A DNA stretch of 52,670 nucleotides from contig JBBDIM010000009.1 in NCBI GenBank assembly GCA_040880405.1, positions 1-52,670 of the forward strand. Direction: 5' to 3'. Within the stretch, counting starts at the first letter, position 1; every line of letters starts with the position of its first letter. The DNA is from JBBDIM01 sp040880405 (GTDB lineage: Bacteria > Planctomycetota > Planctomycetia > Pirellulales > Pirellulaceae). Below are positions 33,731-41,723 of this stretch, piece after piece. The position numbers and the translations under genes were made by a program. The notes under the pieces are model-generated. The model was given only the letters and a program-made list of their open reading frames with translations, had not been told where the DNA came from and did no database searches.

Positions 33731-35026
33731 TTAATCCGCAACCTTCACCACGCGGCCGCGGACTTGGTAGTCGGGCGGGGTGATTAGTTGGGGGCCGGCC
33801 CCTTCGTCTAAGACGGTTATGTTGCGCCCGTTCTTTTTGGCGGCGCGGAGGCTGGTTAGGGCCCTGGAGAATAGCTGCGAGGCGGTGTCGTTGGGCTTGA
33901 TTTCGGTGACACCGGCGCTGACCGTTAGCTCGAATTCGTCCCCTTCGTGTACGAAGGTGGTTTGACGCAGGGTTTGGCGGATCCGCTCCATCGAGCTGGT
34001 CGCTTCCCGCGGGCCGGTATCGCCGAAGAAAATGAGCAGTTGCTGGCCACTGAACCGAGAAACGACTTCGTACCCGCGATCCCGGGTCACCAGTTCCGCC
34101 ACCAGACGGCCGAAGGCCGCCAATGCCTTGTCTCCGTTTTCGGTCCCCAGTCGCTCGTTGACCTTGCGGAAGTGGTCGATATCGACCAACGCGACACTCA
34201 CCAGGCGTTCGCGGCGGATGTCCTCGCGCCACCACTGGAACAGGACCGCTTCGATCCCGGTGCGGCTGGGCAGTCCGGTCAAGCTGTCGTCCTTCACGCT
34301 GGGGTCTAAGTCGGTCAAGCGGCGCTCGGCTCGGAGGACGGTGACCAGGGTCTCTTGCATCTTATCGCGGAGGTCGTGGGCCAAATCAATCAGGCGACAA
34401 ATTTCCAGCACCAGCTTGCGGCAATGGTTATCCAAGTCGAATGAAAGATCCAGATTTCGCAGATTGCTGATCGTGGTTTCGATTTGGGCCGTTTGGCTGA
34501 GCAGCACCTCACTCAGGCGGTTCGCCACTTCGGCGTACGCCCCCAGGTTGCTTTGACTATCGTTCAAGTGTTCGGCGGCGATTTCTTGCGTCTCTAGCCA
34601 ACCGGTATTCAAGGCGTCGAGTTCGTCGCAAATCTCCTGCAGGGCCTCTTCCGTCGGCTGGTACCATAGGTCGCGCAGCCGGTTCTCGATCTCGATCAAG
34701 TTATTGCGATACCGACCCACTTCCAACCTTAGCACCTGCGCGGCAGCCTCGACTAGGCCTTGCGTCTCCACGGCCTCGGCCGTCAGGATCGCCAGGTACT
34801 CACCGGGGATGTCCTCGCTATTGGCTTTCGCGACGGAAGAAAGCGGCTGCTGAACTCTGCTCGGGTGATGCAGTGAATCGACATGATCCAGGTCCGGCAG
34901 GAAGGTCTCCGGCGGACTAACCACTAGCGGCGAAGGCGCGGGTGTCGTCAGGCGACGTACCACCAACGCGGCCGCGAAGCCGAAGCCGAGGTTCAAAGTC
35001 GCCGTGAACAGAACGAAAAAAATCAT
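33731..35026 (-). CDS. Membrane protein with degenerate GGDEF domain
   Basis: The 431-residue protein has one N-terminal membrane segment (residues 1-22), a Pro-rich linker, a helical sensor-like region (about 75-240) and a GGDEF-fold domain (about 245-415). The fold is recognisable from DDSLTGLPSRTG and VDIDHFRKVNERLGTENGD, but the signature position reads SGQQL (326-330) instead of GGDEF, and no RxxD I-site precedes it. It therefore probably cannot make c-di-GMP; it may bind a nucleotide or act as a regulator. No EAL, HD-GYP or PilZ gene is adjacent. Confidence 0.85.
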   Translation of the reverse strand: MIFFVLFTATLNLGFGFAAALVVRRLTTPAPSPLVVSPPETFLPDLDHVDSLHHPSRVQQPLSSVAKANSEDIPGEYLAILTAEAVETQGLVEAAAQVLRLEVGRYRNNLIEIENRLRDLWYQPTEEALQEICDELDALNTGWLETQEIAAEHLNDSQSNLGAYAEVANRLSEVLLSQTAQIETTISNLRNLDLSFDLDNHCRKLVLEICRLIDLAHDLRDKMQETLVTVLRAERRLTDLDPSVKDDSLTGLPSRTGIEAVLFQWWREDIRRERLVSVALVDIDHFRKVNERLGTENGDKALAAFGRLVAELVTRDRGYEVVSRFSGQQLLIFFGDTGPREATSSMERIRQTLRQTTFVHEGDEFELTVSAGVTEIKPNDTASQLFSRALTSLRAAKKNGRNITVLDEGAGPQLITPPDYQVRGRVVKVAD

Positions 35027-35167
35027 GTGCCGGTTATTTCCACAATTTGGAGCGTGAGGTCAACGATCGCACTGGCAATTCAAGCTTGGCTCACACCCAC
35101 CTCACGGGAACGAGGCCTCTCGGCAATCCCCTTGGCTTTTCCGATTGCGCGAAGCGCGTGGAATCGG

Positions 35168-36211
35168 TTATGCGGAAGGTTCGGAAGATGCCGGCTCTTC
35201 CACGGCACCTCGATAAAGGGCCTGTCCCCACCGATTGTTGGGGGATGTGAAGGGGCCGCCACCGCTTGGCTCATCAAACGCCTCCAGCAACCGGAAGACG
35301 GATCCATCAAGCTGGTCGACCAAATGCACCAAAGTCGCCTCAACGGTTTGCGGCACTCGGGGGGAACCATGCTCCGGCGAGCCTTGATGGGCCAATATCA
35401 AATGTTCCAGCCGGAGCAGCCAATCCCCCTCAAGCTCAAGCTCCGCCGCCACTTCCCGCACCATGTCGCGGCCTTGAATCAGATGCCCTAGAAGCTGACC
35501 TGCCGAGGTGTATTGGCCGCCGTTTTGGGTCGGGTCGGCCAGTTCACGCAGCTTCCCGATGTCGTGCAGCAGGCAGCCGGCAATCACCAAGTCGCGCAGC
35601 GGCGGATCGTACAAGGCAGGGTGCTGGTCGCGGTAATGATCGACCAAGCGAATCGCCATCCGCGTTACGCTGTAAACATGCTGAAGGTATCCGCCCGCAT
35701 ACCGGTGATGATGTCGCAAGCTGGCGGGCAACAAAAGCAGCGTCTCACGGTGCCGCTGGTATAGCGTCTCTACCACTTGCCGCAGCTCATCGTGAGCGAG
35801 TTCCGCCGCCACAAGCTCCAGAATCGCCTCGTGAAGATCTTCCGGCGGCTCTTTGCTCCTCGGCTGGCAGAACAGCGGATCGAACCCCTGCTGAAGGTCC
35901 GCCTCTTCGACCGGCCGGATCTTTTGGATCTTGATCTGGCCGCCAAAACTGTCGACCGTATAAACGCCCCGGATCTTGTAGAACCCACCCGCTTGCCAAT
36001 CCTCTCGGCAGGCCGAGTCCCACGGCGAGTCCTCCCAAATCTTCGCGCTCACCTCACGCCCCGCGTCGCGAAACACCACCTTGGTGTAGGGACGGCCCTC
36101 GCGCGTCTGCTTGAGTTCCTTTTTCCACAGTTGGGCAAAGAAGTCGGCGCGTTGGTTCGGGTGCAACTGGTTAAGGGTCTTGAGCTGCGAGTCCGGCTTG
36201 ATCATGTCCAC
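35168..36211 (-). CDS. YhaM-like nuclease (OB fold plus HD domain)
   Basis: The 347-residue protein has an N-terminal OB-fold-like domain (about 35-105, including YTKVVFRDAGREVSAKIWED) and a C-terminal HD domain with H178, LLHDIGKL (H216, D217) and LILAHQGSPEHGSP (near 272-283). This is the architecture of YhaM, a Mn-dependent 3'-5' exoribonuclease of Firmicutes. The start is ambiguous: GTG at 36211 with GAAGG upstream, or ATG two codons later. The gene lies between the GGDEF and acyltransferase genes, same strand, with 90-140 nt gaps. Confidence 0.85.
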   Translation of the reverse strand: MDMIKPDSQLKTLNQLHPNQRADFFAQLWKKELKQTREGRPYTKVVFRDAGREVSAKIWEDSPWDSACREDWQAGGFYKIRGVYTVDSFGGQIKIQKIRPVEEADLQQGFDPLFCQPRSKEPPEDLHEAILELVAAELAHDELRQVVETLYQRHRETLLLLPASLRHHHRYAGGYLQHVYSVTRMAIRLVDHYRDQHPALYDPPLRDLVIAGCLLHDIGKLRELADPTQNGGQYTSAGQLLGHLIQGRDMVREVAAELELEGDWLLRLEHLILAHQGSPEHGSPRVPQTVEATLVHLVDQLDGSVFRLLEAFDEPSGGGPFTSPNNRWGQALYRGAVEEPASSEPSA

Positions 36212-36300
36212 GGCACGGCCTTCGCCTCTGCGGGGGCGATTCTCTGGGGGTTGGAAGTGGGGGAGGTCGTCCTACCGCGGCAAACCTCCACCATTTCATA

Positions 36301-37563
36301 CTACCCAGCGGCCAGGGGGCTCTCAAATGTTTTATTCGGGCCGGGGTGATAGAGAGGCGATTCCCGCGCCAGTTGTTCCAGCATCCCGGAGAGCTGGTCG
36401 GTCAGCTTTCGCATCAGCGGGTCTTCCCCGTCGCTCTTCGACCGGGCCGAGCTCACTTCGATCGCCTCCCCCACCTCAATGATCACATGCTGGTGCCCAT
36501 GGACCTGCGTCTTGTCGGTCAGGTCCTCCTCGTAACGCTCCACCGTCTCGAGCAACCGATCGACCGAGGGAAAAGATTCCAGATAGTCGGGCAAGTGGCA
36601 TGAGATCTGTTGAGCCGTGTAGATATCCTCCAATTGCACCCACCGCCGCGCGCGTTCCTCCGCGGGAAGGGTGCCGGAGATCATCTCCGGGATCATCTTG
36701 GTCCGCAGATTCTTGACCCGAGCAACGACGTGGTTGTCGCCATTCCCCTTGCCGGGTAGATACTCTTCTTCCAGCGGCCCCAGAATCTGCTGCACGAGGG
36801 CCTCGGTCCGCTCGGCCAAATCGCAAGAGCCCAGGGTCTTGCCGAAGTATTGCAATTCCTTGAGGGTCAGCATGGCGTTGCCTACTCGGTGGATCCGCTC
36901 TATCAGGTCGCGGCCGGTTTGGGGTGGCCAGGAGAACCGCTGTTCGATTTGCGTGAGGACCGGCGCGATCGCGGCTTCCAAGTCTCCCTGGAAGCGATAC
37001 TTCAGGGCGATCGGGTGGATGACGGTCCGGCCTAGTTGCTGTTTTTCGCGCCGCCGAGCCGCCCCTCTGGCCACCAGTGCCACGCCATCGAGTAAGGGAC
37101 GCAGTCGATCGTTCGTGCGACTGGTGGCCCCCTCCGGGTAAATGATCAGGGGACGCTTCGCCTCGACCATCGCCTCGATCGCCGTGTTGATCGCCTTGCG
37201 GTCCATTCCCTCGCGAAAGATGCTGAAACCACCCATCGCGCGAATCGCCCAGGTATTGAACCGACTTTGGTTGAAGAGGTGCCAACTGGCCATGGTATAT
37301 ACATGGCACTGGACCTGCCGGGCCAGAAACCCGATCACCAGCGGATCGGAGGTACGGCAATGGTTGGGTGCTAGCAGGATACCGCACCCTTCATCCAGCG
37401 ACGCCTTCAATCGCTCCGGATGTCGCAACTCATGGGTAACGACCCCCTCTTTTTTTTTCAGGTAGATCCCGTAGAGGTTGAACCATTGAATCAGGTCAGG
37501 AATCCAGTCGCTCCGGATGGGGGGAATAAACTCGTACGGCTTTTCAAAGATGATTTGCTGCAT
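36301..37563 (-). CDS. PlsC-like acyltransferase
   Basis: The 420-residue protein has the HX4D motif NHCRTSD (67-73), the block II sequence FREGMDRKAIN and the block III sequence IIYPEGATSRTND of the glycerol-phosphate acyltransferase family. The C-terminal 200 residues are helical and not part of the core PlsC domain, so it is longer than 1-acylglycerol-3-phosphate acyltransferase (about 240 residues). The acyl acceptor is unknown. The ATG at 37563 was chosen because the upstream open frame has no family resemblance. Confidence 0.82.
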   Translation of the reverse strand: MQQIIFEKPYEFIPPIRSDWIPDLIQWFNLYGIYLKKKEGVVTHELRHPERLKASLDEGCGILLAPNHCRTSDPLVIGFLARQVQCHVYTMASWHLFNQSRFNTWAIRAMGGFSIFREGMDRKAINTAIEAMVEAKRPLIIYPEGATSRTNDRLRPLLDGVALVARGAARRREKQQLGRTVIHPIALKYRFQGDLEAAIAPVLTQIEQRFSWPPQTGRDLIERIHRVGNAMLTLKELQYFGKTLGSCDLAERTEALVQQILGPLEEEYLPGKGNGDNHVVARVKNLRTKMIPEMISGTLPAEERARRWVQLEDIYTAQQISCHLPDYLESFPSVDRLLETVERYEEDLTDKTQVHGHQHVIIEVGEAIEVSSARSKSDGEDPLMRKLTDQLSGMLEQLARESPLYHPGPNKTFESPLAAG

Positions 37564-37782
37564 ACGGGCGAGCGGCGGTACCGGGATGGTTAAATGGAAT
37601 GCGCGGGAAACAGCGCGTTTGCCCGACTGTTGCAATCGGCAAACTTCCCCGCGATTCCCGGAGACCCAACTTGGCGGATCCCTACGACTCGATTGTACGG
37701 GCCATTCCGCCAGTCGCCATGCCCTGCTGGTCGATATGATGCTAGAGAGCCGGTAACCGGTGAAAAATGAGGGAAACACCTG

Positions 37783-38727
37783 ATGGCCAAGATCCGCAAA
37801 CTGACACTCCGCCGCCCGGTCCCCAAACCGCAGGGAGACCGGATCGAACGACTGTTATCATCGTTTGTTGATTACATCACCACCGAGTGCCACCTCTCGG
37901 ACAACACCATCCAGGCCTACACGCGCGACCTGACTCGGTTTCGAACCTGGCTGGGTGAGACCAATCCCCGCGACCTGACCATTGCGGATTTGTCCGACTT
38001 CGTCGCTTGGCTGCACAAGGAAAATCTCGCCCCGAGCAGCATCGCGCGGCATATCGTCTCGCTCAAGGTTTTCTTCCGCTACTTGCAACTCGAAGGGGTG
38101 CTGCAAGACAACTTCGCCGAACTGCTGGGTTGCCAGAAACTGTGGGAGCGAATCCCCTCGGTTATCCCGCCCCACAAAATCGACGAGCTGCTGCTAGCTC
38201 CCGCGCGGGATGAGGACATCTATTGGCGAAGAGATCGCGCAATCCTCGAACTGATGTACGCCACCGGTTGCCGAGCCTCGGAGGTCAGTAGCCTAAACCT
38301 GGCCGATGTCCATCTGGAAGAGGCGTACTGCAAGTGTGTGGGAAAGGGGGACAAGCAGCGGCTGGTCCCGCTGGGCAAGAAGGCAATCTCCGCCAGCCGA
38401 GACTACTTGGAAAAAGAACGACCCCGCCTGGCGGCAAAAAGAGCCCAACTCACGTGGCTGTTTCTCTCCCGCAGCGGCCGCAGATTCCGCCGCGAGGCGA
38501 TCTGGGAACTGGTCAAAAAGTACGCCGCGCGATCCGGCATCAGCAACGAAGTCAGCCCCCACAGCCTTCGGCACAGCTTCGCCACCCACCTGCTGGCCGG
38601 CGGAGCCGACCTCCGCCAAGTCCAGGAACTGCTGGGCCACGCCAGCATCGCCACCACCCAAATCTACACCCACGTCGACCAATCCCGCCTGAAGCAGGTC
38701 CATGCCCAGTTTCACCCCAGGGCGTAA
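37783..38727 (+). CDS. xerD: Tyrosine recombinase XerC/XerD
   Basis: The 314-residue protein has an N-terminal core-binding domain (about 20-110) and a catalytic domain (about 130-310). The catalytic residues are visible: R164 (GCRASE), K188, H260 and R263 (SPHSLRHSF), H286 (LLGHASI) and nucleophile Y295 (IYTHVD). Chromosome-dimer resolution at dif is the expected role. The XerD name is preferred because of the MYATGCR segment, but XerC cannot be excluded. No integrase-type context (att sites, excisionase) is evident. Confidence 0.9.
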   Translation: MAKIRKLTLRRPVPKPQGDRIERLLSSFVDYITTECHLSDNTIQAYTRDLTRFRTWLGETNPRDLTIADLSDFVAWLHKENLAPSSIARHIVSLKVFFRYLQLEGVLQDNFAELLGCQKLWERIPSVIPPHKIDELLLAPARDEDIYWRRDRAILELMYATGCRASEVSSLNLADVHLEEAYCKCVGKGDKQRLVPLGKKAISASRDYLEKERPRLAAKRAQLTWLFLSRSGRRFRREAIWELVKKYAARSGISNEVSPHSLRHSFATHLLAGGADLRQVQELLGHASIATTQIYTHVDQSRLKQVHAQFHPRA

Positions 38728-38753
38728 CCGGGCCCATGGCAAGGTTCGCCAAA

Positions 38754-38828
38754 CGGGGATGAGTTCAATTACAAAGAGTCGGAGGCAAAGAACCTCGACC
38801 GCGGCACCCGTAATTGACCTTATCCCCG
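38754..38828. repeat. GGGGATRAG hairpin
   Basis: CGGGGATGAGTTCAATTAC (38754-38772) pairs with GTAATTGACCTTATCCCCG (38810-38828), with mismatches near the middle of the arms. Confidence 0.75.
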
Positions 38829-38906
38829 TTCGTTCGGTATCTGGGCCAATCCGTGCTCCAGCTTGTTTCGCTCCAAGTCATGGCGTTGAAAATGGTACGT
38901 TTGGAA

Positions 38907-38978
38907 GGGGATAAGTTCAAAAACGGGGGCCTCGGACTCAGCGCGAGCCGCCGCTTGCTTTGTATTTGAACTCATCCC
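38907..38978. repeat. GGGGATRAG hairpin
   Basis: GGGGATAAGTTCAAAAAC (38907-38924) pairs with GTATTTGAACTCATCCCC (38961-38978) with two mismatches in 18 bp. Its terminal motif is shared with the elements near 3450-3830. Confidence 0.75.
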
Positions 38979-39153
38979 CGACGGTTCGGCACGCAGGCCA
39001 ATCAGTATACCAAGCCGGTTGCTAAAAATCGCGCCGTTGAAAATAGTGCATCCCCGTTTCTGCATGACCCGTGTTCCCCCGAACATGGTAGGATGGTTGC
39101 TGAAGTCTGGAGCACCCAAAAACCTTCGCCCTCAGGGAGCATTCGAGAACCCA

Positions 39154-39510
39154 ATGGAATCTAACGCGATCCTCAACCTCATCGTGCTCCGCAGCCGCGA
39201 TCTCGATCGGGCCGAGGCGTTCTATTCCGCCTTGGGTCTCACGTTTGCCCGGCACGCCCATGGCCAGGGGCCGGTGCATTTGGCGAGTGAATCGGAGGGG
39301 CAGGTGTTTGAGATCTACCCGCTGGCAGGCGAAGCGGTCCCCACTTCAAGCACTCGGATCGGGTTCTCCGTCAGTTCGGTCGATGCGACGTACGACCGCC
39401 TGTTGGCCTCCGGCGGAACCGCCGTCACCTCACCCCAAGATTCCCCCTGGGGGCGCCGCGCGGTGGTGGCTGATCCGGACGGGCACAAGGTGGAACTCAC
39501 GGCGGAATGA
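39154..39510 (+). CDS. VOC (glyoxalase/dioxygenase fold) family protein
   Basis: The 118-residue protein has the vicinal-oxygen-chelate pattern of paired beta-alpha-beta-beta-beta units: LNLIVLRSRDLDRAEAFYSA near the start, and the C-terminal PWGRRAVVADPDGHKVELTA. A single VOC module of this size would act as a dimer. The family includes glyoxalases and antibiotic-resistance proteins, so no specific function is proposed. The ATG at 39154 was chosen because the fold starts there; the frame upstream covers a repeat. Confidence 0.85.
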   Translation: MESNAILNLIVLRSRDLDRAEAFYSALGLTFARHAHGQGPVHLASESEGQVFEIYPLAGEAVPTSSTRIGFSVSSVDATYDRLLASGGTAVTSPQDSPWGRRAVVADPDGHKVELTAE

Positions 39511-39563
39511 TGTTCACGCCGTAGTGGTCGGATCCTATGCCACGGCACCACCTATCCGCGAAT

Positions 39564-40067
39564 CTACCCACCCTTGGGGTTCGAAAACTTCACCTTCTCA
39601 ATCAACCGCTGGATCTCCCCCGTCTCCGGGTCTAGGCGGCCGCTGACGGCGGTCATGGCTTCGATGACGAAGCGGTAGTGGAGGTGGTAGTCGGCGTCGA
39701 TTTCGATTTCCGCTTCTTCCTGGGCCGAGCCAGGGCCGCCGTCCAAGCCGACCTGTTGGACCAACCGGTTTTGGAGTTGGGCGAACTTTTGGCTGGGGGA
39801 GCCGGAGAAGGGGGTGTCTCCTAGGTAGACGCCGGTTAGTTGGCCATTGGGGGCCGCGCGGAGGGAGAGTTTCAGGGGGACCATCAAGCTGTCGCTCGGG
39901 GCCCCTTGGGCCGCTTTGGGCATTTTGATATTGAAGTCACCCTCGACCGCGACGATTTTGAACGTCAGGATGAAGAACACCAGTAGCTGAAACACGATGT
40001 CGATCATCGGTGTCATCTGGAGTTCCACTTTCTCGCGGCCGTGGACTTGGGAGTTGCGGAGTTTCAT
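39564..40067 (-). CDS. ExbD/TolR-type protein (1)
   Basis: The 167-residue protein has the ExbD/TolR N-terminus, VELQMTPMIDIVFQLLVFFI, with the functional aspartate in the membrane helix (MID), and a periplasmic C-terminal domain. It forms, with ExbB-type proteins, a proton-driven complex in the inner membrane. Its start lies 12 nt after the stop of the second ExbD gene (at 40080), so the two are co-expressed. No TonB or TolA is encoded nearby. Confidence 0.9.
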   Translation of the reverse strand: MKLRNSQVHGREKVELQMTPMIDIVFQLLVFFILTFKIVAVEGDFNIKMPKAAQGAPSDSLMVPLKLSLRAAPNGQLTGVYLGDTPFSGSPSQKFAQLQNRLVQQVGLDGGPGSAQEEAEIEIDADYHLHYRFVIEAMTAVSGRLDPETGEIQRLIEKVKFSNPKGG

Positions 40068-40079
40068 TTTTATGGCAAC

Positions 40080-40529
40080 CTAATTCGCAGCTTTTTCGTC
40101 TTTGGCACGCAGGGCAAACTTCTCGAAGCCGACGTCCTGACATAACCGGATCATGTCCTGCACCTTGCCGGTTTCGACGAACATGTCGGCACGCACGATG
40201 ATCGTCAGCTCGGTGGAGCCTCCCTCCCGCGTCGCGTCGGCGATCTGACGCTCGGCGATCAGCTTGGGCCGTAGGGCCTCCAGATCGAACGTGCTGCCGT
40301 CCAAAATGACGCCGGCGTCCCGCGTCATTTGGAGCGTTAGCGAACTTTCGAACGGAACTTCCGGTGGCTTGGCAACTTCACTCGAAGGAACCCGGACTTT
40401 TTCGTCCTGTTCCGCCTGGGTGAAGTTGATCAGCACCATGAAGAAGGCGATGAGCTGAAAGGTCATGTCGATCATCGGGGTGAGGTCCCCTTCGACAATG
40501 CTTCGTCTTCCCTTTTTCGTTATTTTCAT
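40080..40529 (-). CDS. ExbD/TolR-type protein (2)
   Basis: The 149-residue protein has EGDLTPMIDMTFQLIAFFMV, the ExbD/TolR membrane segment with the aspartate conserved, and a periplasmic domain with IIVRADMFVETGKVQDMIRL. It lies between the ExbB-type gene (56 nt upstream) and the other ExbD gene. Two different ExbD subunits suggest a heteromeric stator complex. Confidence 0.9.
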   Translation of the reverse strand: MKITKKGRRSIVEGDLTPMIDMTFQLIAFFMVLINFTQAEQDEKVRVPSSEVAKPPEVPFESSLTLQMTRDAGVILDGSTFDLEALRPKLIAERQIADATREGGSTELTIIVRADMFVETGKVQDMIRLCQDVGFEKFALRAKDEKAAN

Positions 40530-40585
40530 CGTTTGTCTCTACGGCAACCGGTGGCGGAAGCGATTTGCTTAAGGAACCGAATTGC

Positions 40586-41410
40586 TTACTGACCCATGGT
40601 CTGGAAACGGCTCATCAGCCCTTCGCTGATAATCCCGACTTCCAGGGCCAAACGGTCGACGCGGTTCCGCAGGATGTTGTAGGCCGCCAAGGCCGGAATC
40701 GCGATCGCCAGACCAACGAGCGTGGTGAACAGCGCGGTGGAAATCCCTTCCGCCAAGGCGCTGGCGTTGGGCGTCCCACCGGAAATCGCGATCACGCTAA
40801 ACGAGCGAATCATCCCGTCGACCGTGCCGAACAGGCCGAGCATCGGGCTGAGCGTGCCGATAAGCGCGAGGTAGCTGAGCCGGTGGTCGAGCTTCATGTT
40901 CTCGTCCTCACCCACTTCCTGCATCGCCTCGATCGCCTTCTCGTAGCCTTGCGAGACCTTCTCTAGGCCGGCGGACAGAACCTTGCCCAAAAACGACTCG
41001 TCCTCTTTGGCCAGATCGTACGCTTCCTGCACCTTGTTCTCTTCCAGACAGGCCTCAAAGCCTTCGACCAGATGCAGCGGCACGACGTTCTCGCGCCGCG
41101 CGTTCAGGATGTTCATCACCAACAGGGCGACGAAGACAATCGAGACCATCATGAAGATCCAGAAGTACATCCCCAGGGCCCCGTACACCCAGGCGAACAA
41201 CGATTTTTGCTCGGCGGGAGGTGTTCCCGGCGAGGCGGGGTCGGCAGCGGGTGCATCCGCGGCGGGGGCGGGTTCGGCCGCCGGTTCCGCCGCTTCATCC
41301 TGAGCCTGAGCCGTGGACAGAGCGCTAGGACCGGCCAACGAGAAAAATAGTCCCAGCGCCAAAATCGACAGGCTGGGCAAAATCCAAAGGGAACGAAGAC
41401 GGCTGAGCAT
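40586..41410 (-). CDS. MotA/TolQ/ExbB-type proton channel protein
   Basis: The 274-residue protein has a signal or N-terminal membrane segment (about 8-36), an Ala/Pro/Glu-rich linker (about 38-66) and the ExbB core: a first helix (about 76-100, YGALGMYFWIFMMVSIVFVA), a cytosolic loop and the two-helix unit IGTLSPMLGLFGTVDGMIRSF (about 182-203) and LFTTLVGLAIAIPALAAYN (about 225-243). It should energise an envelope process together with the two ExbD proteins. ATG at 41410 has CGGAGAA upstream. The N-terminal Ala/Pro extension is typical of planctomycete versions. Confidence 0.92.
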   Translation of the reverse strand: MLSRLRSLWILPSLSILALGLFFSLAGPSALSTAQAQDEAAEPAAEPAPAADAPAADPASPGTPPAEQKSLFAWVYGALGMYFWIFMMVSIVFVALLVMNILNARRENVVPLHLVEGFEACLEENKVQEAYDLAKEDESFLGKVLSAGLEKVSQGYEKAIEAMQEVGEDENMKLDHRLSYLALIGTLSPMLGLFGTVDGMIRSFSVIAISGGTPNASALAEGISTALFTTLVGLAIAIPALAAYNILRNRVDRLALEVGIISEGLMSRFQTMGQ

Positions 41411-41601
41411 TACGATTCTCCGAGCGGACAATTTTTTGAGTATGGGCTAAGTGGCTTGTTGGGGTGTGTGGCGATCGCTGCATGAGAAAAGCGCAAACGG
41501 AGTGAAGCGATTACCGAGGACAAGCCGAAGTGGGTGAAAAGTCTTCTCGCATTCTAATTGCGAGATCGATCAACGAATAGTGTCTCGCGGCGAATTGTCC
41601 C

Positions 41602-41643
41602 GCAGCGTCAGGGCCTACTGCGTCAGGGCCCACTGCGTCACGG
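41602..41643. repeat. 15-bp tandem repeat (about 2.7 units)
   Basis: The unit CTGCGTCAGGGCCTA occurs as CAGCGTCAGGGCCTA, CTGCGTCAGGGCCCA and a partial CTGCGTCACGG. It is short and located in an intergenic region. Confidence 0.8.
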
Positions 41644-41670
41644 AAAGCAATCGCCAGACGCCCGAAATCG

Positions 41671-41702
41671 GAAAAGACCTTCCCCCGGCTATTCGGGAAA
41701 GG
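41671..41702 (-). terminator. Terminator of the TPR gene at 41724
   Basis: On the minus strand CCTTTCCCG (41702-41694) pairs with the G-rich sequence up to GGGGGAAGG (41686-41678) and is followed by TCTTTTC. It lies 22 nt after the stop at 41724. Confidence 0.65.
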
Positions 41703-41723
41703 CCCTCCGAATTATTGCGTCCA

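Larger units (their letters stand above)
38728..39153. other. Intergenic region with two GGGGATRAG hairpins and a degenerate repeat
   Basis: The 426-nt gap has two palindromes (38754-38828 and 38907-38978). The sequences between and after them are diverged copies of one another: GTTCGGTATCTGGGCCAATC near 38831 resembles GGTTCGGCACGCAGGCCAATC near 38982, and GCGTTGAAAATGGTACG near 38883 resembles GCCGTTGAAAATAGTGC near 39033. The block is therefore a degenerate tandem repeat of about 150 nt. No gene is supported before the VOC protein. Confidence 0.65.
41411..41723. other. Intergenic region with short tandem repeat and terminator
   Basis: The 313-nt gap between the ExbB-type and TPR genes contains a short tandem repeat (41602-41643) and a terminator (41671-41702) for the TPR gene. 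The left part should contain the promoter of the ExbB operon; nothing else is recognised. Confidence 0.65.

Noticed and set aside
37783..38727. Phage or integrative-element integrase
   Set aside because: Length and motifs fit a housekeeping Xer recombinase; no tRNA, attachment site or phage gene is nearby.
41602..41643. CRISPR-like tandem repeat
   Set aside because: The units are 15 bp and directly adjacent, without spacers; no cas gene is present.
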